Shown here one piece after another: positions 11,131 through 22,765 of a stretch of 64,000 bases of DNA. The translations under genes and the position numbers were made by a program. Source of the DNA: Chromera velia. Taxonomy: Eukaryota > Sar > Chromeraceae. Numbering within the stretch: position 1 is the first letter of the stretch; every line of letters starts with the position of its first letter. The stretch spans positions 1 through 64,000 of the forward strand of contig JAHBMJ010005711.1 in NCBI GenBank assembly GCA_018398765.1, read 5' to 3'. Under the pieces are notes generated by a model. It was not told where the DNA came from. It was given only the letters and a program-made list of their open reading frames with translations, and searched no databases.

Positions 11131-11399
11131 CAATTCAATTCAAATATAATTCAAGCCTCCAAAGTTTGTAAAATTTAAACAAGTAGATTTCACGGTAAAT
11201 TCTATTAGAGATTCTGCTAAAATGAAGGTTTGTTTTAGTATTAAATTCCACTAAATTCCAAGGGTAAATTCCATCAAATTCCACTAAATTCCCAAGGAAT
11301 TTCCTAGGGAATTTAACCTGGTTTAATAATGTTTTGTAGGGTAGGCTAGAGGGTAGGTGCTCTAAACTAGGCTCTATAAATGTCCACTCTGGAGCTTCA

Positions 11400-14300
11400 A
11401 ACACAGTTTCGAGATCTTCATAGATGCTAAGGCCAAAAAAAAGGAGAGAAAGACTCTTGCACATGAAGAAGAGAGAAAGAAAATTGCAAAAGAAGAGTTA
11501 AAAAGGGCAAGAACGGAGAGAAGAGAGGCAAACAAGAAATACAGAAGAATAAAAAAAAAAAGAGAACAGAGGGACCGTACGAGAAGAACACAAAGAATAA
11601 TAAATCAATTGAAAGAAGACAGAGGCGGATGCCATTGAAATATATGGAGAGCCCTTTCAACAAGAAAGGAAGTGCACCGAAAGAACAGGATGTCAAATGA
11701 CGAGATAGCAAAAGGGGACAAAAAACTTTTCCAGAAAGAAGGAAGCATAAGAAAAAGAGAGGAAACAAAGAACACGGAAAAAGAAGACGGGCAGAAAGAA
11801 ATTAAAAGAGCAAGGGCGGGTGCAGGAGCAATAAAAAGCTCCATAACTGGCCCATAAGGACAGAAGAAGTAAAAAAGGCTATACACAAGGCAAGAAACCT
11901 AAGAAAGGCAGCAGGAAAGGACGGCATGCCTCCGGGGGTGCTAAGAATAATAAAGAAGTGTTGAAATGCGGTCGATCTCTACACCTATCTCTTTTCTGTC
12001 TCAGCAAGATACACATGGTGGCCGAAAGGCTAGAACGACTTGCCAATCGCTCTGGTCCCAAAGCCGGGAAAGATGCAGGCTCTTCTGGGGGCATGGAGAC
12101 TCATACACTTGGCCTCTGCAATAGCACAGTATGGGGAACTGGTGATGAGGGGGGCAAGTGAGGAAGAAGGGATGCGTATAGACTCTGCCACACCTTTTTA
12201 GTTTGTATACAAGAAGGGATCAGGTACGCTCGACACAATTTTTCTTTTGTTGAATAATATTGCTTGTGTTTTTGTGCTTTTTGTTGCTTTTTTGGATTTT
12301 ACGAGGGCGTTTGATGAAGTGAGACACGAAAAGCTGTACAGACAGCTGAAGAAAAACAAGTTGTTAGACTGGATGGCTAATTAGATTGTGGAGTCGGTAA
12401 GAGATATCAGGGTGAGAGTGAAAGGAACGGACTAGTGGTGGAGAGAAAGGAAAAGAGAGAAGCAGGGAGGTCCGGCAGGGCCTGTCATTTATTCTATGTA
12501 TACCAACGATATGCCTGCTGAAATAAAAAGGTGAGCAGACAGAGAACTGGAGGGAGACAGACGATAGGCAGGAAGGATAAAGGCAAAGGTGGGTCTGCAG
12601 GGATGCACAGTGGACTTTGACGCAGGTCTGTATGCAAACAACGCGTTTTTTGAGTCAAAGGAGGAAAAGGGTTTTAAAGCACTGCTGAAGGGAGTAGAAG
12701 GCTATACAAAAGACATAGAAGTTCCTTTTTCAACCAAGTCAAGATGAATGTTCTTCATGTAGGGGGAGGGGAGAGACCGGGAAAGAAAGAAGACATATGA
12801 GTTCAGTTTGGCCGGAAGGGAACTGAAAAGGACATCTGAATACCTATACCTGGGCCTCTTAATAACAGACGACTGTTCGATAGAAAAGATGATGGATGAA
12901 AGATACATAAAGACAGAAAGAGCTTTCTACTCCCTAAAAGCAAAGATAGCAGTCGCAGGTGAAGTACCTCCAAGTGTTTGTTTTGGGTGGTTCAAACAAA
13001 CAGTCAAAGCAGTTTAGCTATAGGCTATGAAATCCACAGGGGTACAAAAAAGAGTTTCAAAAAATTTAACCAGTTACAGAGACGGTTTGTGAGGTGGATG
13101 TTGGGTATACGAGAAAAAGAAAGCGTCGTATCAATGTATTTAGAGGGAGGTCTTCTTTCAATCGAGCTGGAGGTAGCAGATCGGACACTGACATGGGGGG
13201 CTGCTGTTCTACTAGGCTGTTCTAAAAAAGAAAAAAGAATCCTCTGTCTTCCATGCGTTAATCGATGCAGTTCAAAGAGGAGTGGACAGCAGACTGAAGG
13301 GAAAGGAAATGCATCCATATGAGTTCTTCCCCCACTTAGAAAAGAGTACAAGAGCACTGTATGACAAAAATGAACACCCGTTTGAGATAAAAAGAGCACC
13401 AGCATACTGTCAGGCAGGCCAACAGCCTTCTTTTGAGACAAAAGACAGAATAGTTACATGGTTGAGAGAAAGAAACGTAGATGAGATGGAAAAAAGAAAG
13501 AAAAAAGTGTTTAAGAGGCAGATAGAACAAACAATCAAGACAAGAAAGAGAGAAGAACAGGTAAGACTAAGTCAGTTTGAGAGGGTTTTAGGTTGGCACA
13601 GAGGGGTTCAGAACGGAAAATATTTAAATTTTAATCGCCTTCGATCATTTATGGTCTTTCCTTGAGAAAGAAGAAAAGGCCAAAAGAAACACTGGTGCAC
13701 TCCGTGCATGCATCAGAGAAGAAGATATTAGAAAGCCCCCTCTTACTACACCGAGCCGGTGCCCTAGTCAACGCATAGAAGGAGAGCAGCATTCAGACTT
13801 GGAGAAAAAAGCTTCGGCGTCATAAAAGGAAGAGTGCTACAGAAAGGTGAACAGAGAGTGCCACTTCAGAAACGAATTTATCCATTCTGTTTTAACTTGC
13901 TTGGCCTTTCAGTCCTCGAGGATAAGGTCCACGTGCTTACAGAATACCCAGTGTATAAATGGAAAAGGGAGAAATGCATTGGCTATCTGGCACAAGGTTG
14001 AACAGGCGAGAGAGACAAGAGAGCAAAGCGTGTAAAAAAGTCAAAAAGGGATGGAAAAATCGATAAAATGGCCCTGTTCACCTTTTTGGTCAACGAAGCA
14101 GACTACCATGTGAACACACTCATAAAAAGAATCTTGATGAGACAAAGAGTGTGGGGGAGATGTAAAAAGGAATTTAAGGATGTTTTTTGAGATGTGACTG
14201 CCAAACAGCTCACAGAAGTCCACGACAAAGAAGAGAAAAGGAAAAGAAACAGAGAGCCGTGTTCTAAGGTAGAAGATCTGATCGGTATGCTTTATCAGAT

Positions 14301-14640
14301 GAAAAGAGCAAGAGAAACAGGCTCTGCACGTAAGGATACGGTTGCAAAAGTAATAGAGGATGCATGCTATTGCTCCACCCCTACCCTCTGTCATTCTGTT
14401 TTTTACTCGCACTTTGTCAAAGAAAATCAAGCATATAACTTAATATTATTCCGGGACCGTAATTCAACTGTATCCATGTTTGTCGGCAGTAGCAATAGTT
14501 TTGAAGTTTGAAGTGCAAGGCAAGAAATTCATGTGTCATGATAAGATGCATCATTGTATGTATGTGTGCATGGTGTAGAGTAATGTGTATGAATATATGG
14601 TGCAAGGCGGACATCAGATAACTGGCACGCAGGTCTAGAG
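11400..14640 (+). mobile_element. Decayed LINE (non-LTR retrotransposon) with reverse transcriptase
   Basis: Plus-strand segments in shifting frames show reverse transcriptase motifs in order. They are ARNLRKAAGKDGMPPGVLR (near 11890), LPIALVPKPGK and WRLIHLASAIAQYGEL (12040-12140), FLDFTRAFDEVRHEKLYRQL (12290-12345) and GGPAGPVIYSMYTNDMPAEI (12465-12530). The motif C region is YANN where YADD is usual (near 12635). Downstream, YLYLGLLITDD, RRFVRWMLGIREKESVVSMY and LEGGLLSIE match the LINE thumb and following domain. A lysine/glutamate-rich region precedes the RT. Many frameshifts and stop codons, plus the altered motif C, show a dead copy. I cannot assign the clade. Confidence 0.8.
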
Positions 14641-15231
14641 CTCCGGCCCCAAACACACTGGCAATGTAATCCTGTAATCCTGTATCATTTTAAAGTATAT
14701 GTATATTAAACAAACGTAAAAATTAAACGCCCCACTTAGTCACACTATCGCCCATACATATGCAGTGGACGTGCGCGCGCGCGTACCATAGGGCAAGTAA
14801 CCTGGGCAACCCAGAAGTTTGGCCCGGAACATAAATGCTATCCTATTCTATCCTTAGTTCTATGCTATATTGCCATAATTTGACGTCAAAAATTAATTAT
14901 CTGATCAATTCACGGCGGAGGATTTCAAGCGGAGGTTGGACTAGCTAGAGTTTAGAGCCAAACATGCACTTTTGGTGGCCTCAGTATAGCGGTGAGCTAG
15001 AACATCTTTTTTATCAGATGTCTGCCTGATAGTGTGATCTGAAGGCTGGTCTGAAGGGCGAAAAGAAAGCAGGTAACCAGAAGACAATCAAGGAAGAAAG
15101 TTCAACAAGCGGCTGTCGAATGCGAGACGCCGGTCTCCCCCATCCTTCCCTCCTTTCTTTGCGTCTTTCTGCATGCACGCGTGTGTGTTCTGTCTTCTTT
15201 CTCGTTTCTCTCTCTGACTTTCTCGTCTCTG
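14641..15231. other. Spacer, no gene seen
   Basis: About 600 bp of mixed composition with a short (CG)n-like run near 14775. No coding or RNA feature is supported. Confidence 0.45.
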
Positions 15232-15376
15232 TCAAGGAAGGGACCTAGAGGTGTCACCAACTTCCTTCTTTTTTGACCGTGCCGCAAACCAAGCAGCCAA
15301 CCTCTGTGATTTCGCAGATGTCTCAATCCTTTCTTTGTTTCGTGTTTCCTCCTCGCCTTCATTAATTCCAATGGCC
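15232..15376 (-). CDS. Candidate terminal exon, unknown protein
   Basis: A minus-strand segment with a possible acceptor (GCCAG) reads through GINEGEEETRNKERIETSAK and AAWFAARSKKKEVGD to a stop. The hydrophilic, charged composition resembles the tails of neighbouring genes. It could be the last exon of a small gene or an alternative 3' exon of the SANT-like gene at 16522-19750. No homology is recognised. Confidence 0.25.
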
Positions 15377-15735
15377 CTGGCATGCCACCTCTTTTCACCT
15401 ATTGACGTTTGTGCACGTCAACACATCATGTTAAATTAATGCAGCAGTATGAATTTATTTATACAACGACATCGAGAGAGGGGAGCCTGTTTCCTCATGC
15501 ACCCTCAATTCCCCCTTTTTTTTCTCCCACATGAATGGAGATGGGGGAAGGGAAATATTATTCTTAGAGGCGAAGGAGGGGGAGAGAGAATGGGAGAAAA
15601 ATAGAGCGCAGAAGCCGCAAACAGGTACACTCAGGTGGGCGTTGCGGAAGGGAGCTGGGACACGAGATTGGAGGAAGACGCAGATCTCCACCGTCGCTCT
15701 GGGTCTCTGAATGCAATCAACTTGTGGATTTCTTT

Positions 15736-15875
15736 CTAGATTGCTGGATGCGTCGATTCGGCCTTTCGCTTTTTCGATTTATCCTTCAAGCCAGAGCCCG
15801 GCAGAGACTCAGACGTTCTTCCTTTGAAGACGTTGGAGAGGAGTCGATAGTCATCGAGCTCGTCTCGCGTGCGTT
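15736..15875 (-). CDS. Candidate terminal exon with nuclear-localisation-like end
   Basis: Following an ACACAG acceptor on the minus strand, an open stretch reads TRDELDDYRLLSNVFKGR and ends KDKSKKRKAESTHPAI plus stop. KDKSKKRK resembles a basic nuclear localisation signal. It lies downstream of the SANT-like gene on the same strand and might be its alternative 3' exon. Evidence is composition and splice signal only. Confidence 0.25.
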
Positions 15876-16521
15876 CTGTGTGCTGTCTCGCACTTTTCCC
15901 CGTCTCTTTGTTTTCTTCGCTAAACAATCTTGCTCGGGGTCTCTCCTACTCAGCCTTACTCCCTTCGCATGCCTTTTCAGTCGCTTCCCTGACTGCTTGC
16001 TTTACACAACTGTATTGGTGTACATGTACATGGTGGCATGGTCCGTCGATGTCGTGGAAGGGACGGCACGTCTGTGTAAACATTTCACGATGCAAACAAT
16101 TCATTGACGTGAACAAGATGAGGAGACACAACACAGATCGAGCACAGTGCTCACTGAGGAGCCAAGAAGGAAATCTGTACAAACGAGCAGAAGGGGAAGA
16201 ATGAGAGAGACAGAGAGACAGAAGAGAAATAATGCCTGCCAAAGGGGTGAGAAGAGAAAGGAAGCACATCGCACTTTCTTTCGCTCTACTTTTTCTATGC
16301 GTCTGTAGACTTCCATCCTTCTCTTCCACTGGAAGTTTCGGCAGAAAGGAAGAAGAGAAGTGTGGGCAAGGAGAGAAGAATTCAAAGATTGTTTGCAACG
16401 CCCATACATGAATGAGGTGAGAGAGAAGGAAAGAGGCGTTTCGAAAAGAGGAGGGAAATGCAAGAAGGAACGACGAGGCGAGGCACCCCCCCAGTCCCTC
16501 CCAGTCCTCTCTCCCGCTTGT

Positions 16522-16997
16522 TCAGTCCTCTTCCTCTTCCTCTTCCTCTTCCTCCGACTCCTCACCCGCCTCCTCCTGAAGCATGCCGAGCCGCTCCTGT
16601 TCATCCCTTTGTTCTTGTCGCATCCTTCTTCGCTGCTCGCGCCTCTCCTCCTGCTCTCTCCTGAACAGAAGGCGGAAGAGAAGAGAAGAGAGAAAGAAAA
16701 ATTGACAGAAGGTAAGAAAAATGTAGTCAACGAGAAAGAGAGCAAATGACGAGAGAAGCAGACAGGAAAAGCAGAGAGGACATGGGGCAAAGCAGCAGGG
16801 AGGCAGCGATAGCAAGCAAGCGGAAACGCCAAAACCGACGAGCAACGAGAAACAATCAAGAGGGAGGGGGGAGGCACCTCCCACAACGAGAACCACACGC
16901 AGGAGAGGAAAAGAAGAAAAAAAGGCGCATGGGAGCAGAACAGAGCGTGCAGAGAGGGACGGAGAAGCCAGGGAAAAACACCAACGCGATTACACAT

Positions 16998-17031
<34 letters not shown>

Positions 17032-19750
17032 GGGGGNNNNNNNNNNNNNNNNNNNNNNNNNNNNNNNNNNNNNNNNNNNNNNNNNNNNNNNNNNNNNNNN
17101 NNNNNNNNNNNNNNNNNNNNNNNNNNNNNNNNNNNNNNNNNNNNNNNNNNNNNNNNNNNNNNNNNNNNNNNNNNNNNNNNNNNNNNNNNNNNNNNNNNNN
17201 NNNNNNNNNNNNNNNNNNNNNNNNNNNNNNNNNNNNNNNNNNNNNNNNNNNNNNNNNNNNNNNNNNNNNNNNNNNNNNNNNNNNNNNNNNNNNNNNNNNN
17301 NNNNNNNNNNNNNNNNNNNNNNNNNNNNNNNNNNNNNNNNNNNNNNNNNNNNNNNNNNNNNNNGGGGGGGGGGAGGGAGAAGATATCCACACCTACTCAC
17401 TCACTCACTGACTCTTTCCGTTTCTGCTCGTCCTGCTGCATGACCAGCCCTCCCAAGACGTCGGGCTTTTCTTCGTCGTCGGAATGCTGTCGGCTGAAAG
17501 GGTTCTTCTTTCCCTTCCTTTGCTTGTTCTTCAGTTCTTCCTCCTGCTCGGCCTTCCTCCGCGCCTCCGCATCCTTCAGTGCCTCTCTGTGGTTCTCTGC
17601 GTCTCTCTGCGCAGCGTTCGGCACTGCTCGGGGGCAGACTGCCGAGGCACCGGGGAGCTTCTTTGTCGAGGGTCTGCGGATATACCTGGGGGGGAAGGCG
17701 GCTTTGAGCGTCTTCGCTTTCCCTGTTTTGAATATACCCAACTTGGATTTTGGGCGGTGCTCTCCCAGTGCACATGCGGTGACGGGGGCAGGGACACTCG
17801 GGTGGAATCTGTCGAATTCAAGAGAAGAGCCGAAGACGGGAGGGGGGGGGGCAAGGAATTCGCCCCGATTCTGCTTGGGAGACTCCTGCTTGTCTTCGGG
17901 AACACCCATTTGGACATCCTCGCAGACAATGGTGGAGAACTGGGAGGTGACAGGCTGGGGAGGGTGGTTCTCTTCGCCACCCTCGATAGGGGCGGCAGAA
18001 GTTTCGTCTTCCTTTTCCTTCTCCTGGTCCCTGTCTGTCTCTACGTCCTCCTCGTCTCCTTCCTTCTCGTCGTCCCCTTCGTTCTCTGCATCTTCTTCCT
18101 CCTTCTCTTCGTCAGAATCGCGCTCCCTCTTTCCGTTTTCGTTGTTGACTTCCTTGAACCGATTTTCGTTGCCCCAATTTTTTCGCTTCTCAGCAAGTTC
18201 TTTCTGCTGTTTGCACTCTCTCTCGACTTGGCGCATTCTCTGCGAGCCCGCACACACACACACACACACACACACAAAGGAAGACAGGAATGAAAAAGGG
18301 CCATGCGCACAGTAGGAGAGACAAAGAGAAAGCAAGAAAAACAAAAAAGATCTAGACTAACAGAGATAGAAGGAGTGGGGGCCTGCCTGCAGAGAGACGA
18401 TGCTGCCTGCCCCTCATATGGAGGAACTCCAGAAGAGAGGGACAGAGAGGGGTCGAGTCAAGTCGGTATGAAAGGAAAAGAGAGGAAACGGAAGGAAAGG
18501 GAGTGTGGATGGATGGACCGATGGATCAAAGAGGAGAAGTGAGGCAGGGAAATCTGAGCGAGGCTTTACAAGAAAGCAGAACGCATAATCGGAGAGACAG
18601 AAGAAACGCGAACCTTTGCTTGGGCGTTCTTGCCGACTTCCTTTCCGAAAAGGTCCTCATCTGCCTCCTCTTCTCTGACTTTTTCTTCGTCTCTCTTGTC
18701 CACTGCAAAGAACATCGGTTGAGCCGAAGGTCTGAAACCTCGAATAAAAAGCGAATCCTCTGACATCACAATGTTTCGTAAAGAGAAAAGCAAGGCAGGC
18801 AGGCAGGAAGACGGGAAGGAAGACACGCAGACAGGCAGGGAAAGACGGGAGAGCCAAACGATAGAACAGATCGGGGATCGTAGAAAGGAGAAAAGCTGGG
18901 TCGGTCAGAAGGGACATTCAGACCTCGTCGTGCCCACTGCACAGCACAGACAGGGAGAAAGAACCGCAAAGGACACAAGCCGAGAGGCAGAAATACAATT
19001 TTGACGCAGATGCCAGGGGAATGCACAAACAGCGAAAGCAGGAAGGCCCCCCTACCTTTTTTCTTCGCCAGGTCTTCTCGCCGTTCCTTCTTTGCCACGT
19101 GTTCCGTTCCGCCTCCCCCGCAACTGCAGCAAAAAGAGGTAAAACGGGCGATCGAAAAGAGCCTGATGGCAGTCAAAGAGAGAGACTAATGAAGAGTCGG
19201 GGAGCATTCAGATGCACCTTAAATAAGCAACAGGGATGGAGGCTGAAGGACTTTCCTGGGCAAACTGAGTGACAGATCGCTTGTGTTTCCCAGTTAGCCC
19301 CTGAGGCAACTGGTAAAAACACGAACAAGCAAGCAGAATGACAAGTCAGGCGTGCAGAGGCAAACAAGGAGAGCACCAAAGAGACAGCGCCAGTACCAGG
19401 TCCCCTCAGGACTCGGTATTGTTGCCGACCTGTTTAGATACGTCTGGTAGCATTCCTTCCACGGGTACTTCCCCCCAAAGGTCTCCTTGGCAATCCTTTT
19501 CCATGTGCGTGGATCCGCCAGGCTGCAGAGAAGGAAAGTGGCGCAAGAACGCAGAAACACGGGGGTGAAGCTGCAGGGGTTGACGTCTCGCAAGGATGAA
19601 CGAAGCCAGAATGAAAAAAAAATCAACATACCTATAATCCTGGCGGGAAAGCTTTGTGAAGGTATCTTGAAGAACGGTGATCTCCGCAGGTGTCCAGGAA
19701 GGAGGCGGTCTGTTCTCGTCCTGGGGACGTCGTGCATTTCTTCCTGGCAT
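16522..19750 (-). CDS. SANT/Myb-like domain protein with acidic tail
   Basis: Six exons (19750-19632, 19522-19397, 19123-19056, 18702-18613, 18239-17401, 16660-16522) join with matching phases into about 459 residues. Near the N-terminus, WTPAEITVLQDTF (residues 19-31) and TWKRIAKETFGGKYPWKECY (after the first intron) form one SANT/Myb-like helical domain. Such domains bind DNA or histone tails, so a chromatin or transcription role is likely. The rest is hydrophilic: K/E-rich helices, a long acidic run, a proline-rich stretch and a final coiled-coil-like R/E/Q region ending in a run of glutamates. The last intron contains the 327-base assembly gap, so a small exon could be missing there. I do not recognise the exact family. 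The start is the first ATG of the exon carrying the domain. Confidence 0.6.
16993..17036. repeat. (CA)n-(GA)n microsatellite at gap edge
   Basis: A CA run passes into a GA run and a G run that ends in the N stretch. This is the kind of sequence that stops assembly. Confidence 0.8.
17037..17363. other. Assembly gap of N
   Basis: 327 undetermined bases flanked by G runs on both sides, inside the last intron of the SANT-like gene. The true length is unknown. Confidence 0.98.
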
Positions 19751-22290
19751 TTCTGCACGGTGGTACTTCCAGTGTTGACAAATGGATATGCAGGGAAGTG
19801 CCTACACCAGAAGGAAACACGACGAGAGACGAGGCCGGACAGGACAGTGGTTACCCTCTCCGGAGCTTGGTGATTGGCGTCGAGTTTGGCTCACACGGGA
19901 CGCCGATTGAGTTCGCAAAAAAAGTTCAGGCAGCACAACAGACGGCTGGACAAAAGTGCGAGTTTGCTCGAGCTTTCAGAGTCCTTCTGCAAAGCTCTCT
20001 GCTCCGAAAAACACCTACACTTTGGCCGGACACATTTGTGTCCTAGTTGAATCTACTCCAGCAGTGAGTTATGACGTCGATATAATGACGAGGCATAATG
20101 AGCCCTGCTTATATGGAGAATAGGATCAAGTCCCAACCCTGGCAGAGAAGTTGGACCATATGTTGGACCTGTTCAGGTGCATGGGCATCTGCATGTCACA
20201 AAACAAAGACGGGTTGCATGAAAACAAAAACGCGGAGGGCCCCGGCACAGGGGCCGGCCGGCCGCCCGGCCCGCGCGCGGGCCCGGCCTCCCCCGCGTGC
20301 GGCCCGCGCCTCTGACACATTTTTGCGTGTTTCAATTTCGAGCATATACCATACAGAGTGTTGTTCAAGCAACAGACTGAGTGTATGGTGATTCACACCA
20401 CTGGCACAATTCAACCCCCTTGTTGCCACCTTTACAACGCAACTTACCAAACTTCATCGCCCCAACCCTTCTTCGAGAACGGGGGCATTCTCTGTCTGCC
20501 CAGGAGGGGACCTGAGAGCACCAGCTGATCTGCAGTCTCCGTTCAACAGTGAGAGCCCCATAATTCACACCCGGCTAAGAGTTAAAGCCTTGGGGGAAGG
20601 CCTTTCCATTGCTGCCTCCCGTTTTTTGAGTCGTTGTTGCTTGATCCAGTCGCTCGAGCTTTTTTTGCTGACTTTCGCATAAGCCGTGCAACAGCCTTGA
20701 GACCCGCCGTCTCCTTTGTTGTTTCTGGTTTCTGCAACATTGTTTGTGTGTCTTTGTGCTTTTGTCTTCCATCGCACCTGTTGTTTGTGTCTCGAGTCGA
20801 CGATGGACCCAAGGTTAGGCCCTGTTGAGCAGCAACATGAAGGACTGCACGGTGGATCAAGGGCGGACATGGGTGGACCATGGGCCGGACCCTCCGCCTG
20901 CACCTGCCTTGAAGAAGCGCGGGAGGCCCAAAATCTCTCAGCGGTAGAGGGAGAGTGAGGGGGCGGTACAAGATTTATAGAGTAAGGTTGGAATGGTCGG
21001 GTATGCTGTTGAGTTCTCCCTCCCTGCTGAGCGAGATTGCGCTCACTGCAGGGAGAACGGTTCATCTGCGTCTTGTGAGTCATAACTGTGACGCAGTTAG
21101 GGTACAGGTTGACACCTGGATCGGAAGCAACGAGGCTGCATGCAGCAGATGTTTAAAGGAGCGGCTCCGTCCTCCCTCAATGTGTTGTGCCACGTTCTTG
21201 CAATGGAATCCCACAACCGACCGGAGATCGACTTGATTATCTTAGCCCTTCTCGAGGAGAAAAGGCTGCACGATCTCCGGTTCTTGGCAACTTCTTGCGG
21301 CAGGTCTTGTGGCTTCTTCCTGTCTATCCCCACTCTCTCGATCGATTTCCATCCATTCCATTCATTTTGAGAGAGACCATGTTGGAGTTGTCAGTTATGG
21401 TTGCGGAGTTCCTTAGGGCGACATAGATTGCTTCACAGACACGCTTCAGCTTCTTTTGACGTTCCCTGTGGAGGGAGGTGAGGGACTTCTGACAGAAGTT
21501 GCGTGGCGGGCGTTGCAAAGGGGGCACTACGCCGTCCTTTCACACCTGTAACAGAGAACTGAGGTCCAAGGCAGAGCCTGCCTGCAGACCCTTACAGACG
21601 TGGTGCATGAACAAAGGACATCCTGATGGCCCCCGGGGTCCATGTACCACTGGCTAGACCGCTGGACTTTCTCAGCATAGATGGTATACACCAAAGACAG
21701 CAGGGGGGGTCGAGGGGCAGTTAATAAGAATGATGGCCAAGGAAGAAATAGGCAGTCTCACTTCACTCATGGCCTGCATACTCTTTGTAGACCCTACACA
21801 CCTTATTTGTCGGACGTCGCCTGTATGCATGCATGCTCGGTGTGCTGGCGGCTTCTACCGTATAACGGGAAGATCCGAGAAGGTCGATCTGTCAGAAAAT
21901 CAAACAGAACACACACTTACTCCTTCTTACTCCTTCTTGCATGCTCTCACTTTGTCGCATGCACGAGGGACTTCTGGTTGGACAGAAAATGATTTTAGGG
22001 GACTGAGGAACGTTCAGATGACGCTGATACGTCTCAAAAGCACCCATGAAGCGTCTCTGCATGATTAGGGTAAAAGTCTCTCTTCTCTTCTTTGTATATT
22101 TTTTTGTCTGCCCGTCTTAAAGTTCTATCCATCTTTTTTGCCCTCTATCCTCTTACAGGAAAGCGTGCGTTTGTTCTGTATGAGAAAGTTTGTTTAAGCT
22201 TTGAAACTCTATGTTCTGCCTTTTTGTGTCCTCAGTTGCTTTACCATTAATTCTTTTGCAAATTAAATCTCCCTAGAAATCTCCTGTCTG
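19751..22290. other. Intergenic stretch, no recognised gene
   Basis: Short open frames occur on both strands, for example a basic minus-strand stretch at about 21325-21530 and a KKRGRPKISQR (AT-hook-like) stretch on the plus strand near 20905-20940. None extends into a supported gene. They may be transposon remains. A GC-rich palindromic cluster lies at 20232-20310. Confidence 0.4.
20232..20310. repeat. GC-rich palindromic cluster
   Basis: About 80 bp of almost pure G/C with nested palindromes (GGCCGGCCGGCC, GCCCGCGCGCGGGC). It stands out sharply from the surrounding mixed sequence and should fold into a stable stem. Confidence 0.7.
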
Positions 22291-22614
22291 CAGAGTGAGG
22301 CAGTCGAAGGATGGGATAGCAGCACTAAGAATGTTGTTCGGTCAAGGCAGACAAGCAGTCAAGCGAGAGCCCCGGCCCGCACTACAACGAGCCGCCCGAG
22401 CCTCTGCCCATAGACTTCTCAGACAGAGATGACCGTGCACCCTTCCCTAAGGAAGACGATGAAGAGTATTATGACAAAGATGAGGGGGGGGAGGAGGATG
22501 AAGAGAATTGGACCCAGGTCCAACTGGGAAGAAGACGGATAGTCCCATCATGATGAGGAAATGGGGCAGGCCCAGCCTAAGCAAAGGATCGAATAAGCCG
22601 CTGCAGCGGCAGTC

Positions 22615-22765
22615 CCTCCCCACCCCTCCCTCCCCGAACAGGACTCCGAAGCCCACCCCTCCCTCCCTAATTTGGACCACAAACAGGACTTCGAAGCCCA
22701 CCCCTCCTTCTCTAAACAGGACTCCGAAGCCCACCCCTCTCTCCCCAAACAGGACTCCAAAGCCC
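22615..22765 (+). repeat. Minisatellite, about four units of 30-36 bp
   Basis: Imperfect units built on AAACAGGACTCCGAAGCCCA followed by a C/T-rich spacer are repeated in tandem. In one plus-strand frame they encode a PKPTPPSLNRT-type repeat. Confidence 0.75.

Larger units (their letters stand above)
9776..11345. mobile_element. Element with long imperfect terminal inverted repeats
   Basis: The sequence from about 9776 to 9925 returns as its reverse complement at about 11145-11345. Shared stretches include ACCAGGTTAAATTCCC, several GGAATTTAGTGGAATTT units, AGAATTTACCGTG and ACTTTGGAGGCTT. The arms are AT-rich and differ by indels. The 1.2-kb interior contains a hairpin and a LINE 3' end rather than a transposase. 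It may be a DNA transposon derivative into which the LINE inserted, or two inverted copies of one repeat caught around the LINE piece. Confidence 0.6.

Noticed and set aside
16101-17411. Open frames running through the N stretch
   Set aside because: The N bases hide any stop codon, so their length has no meaning.
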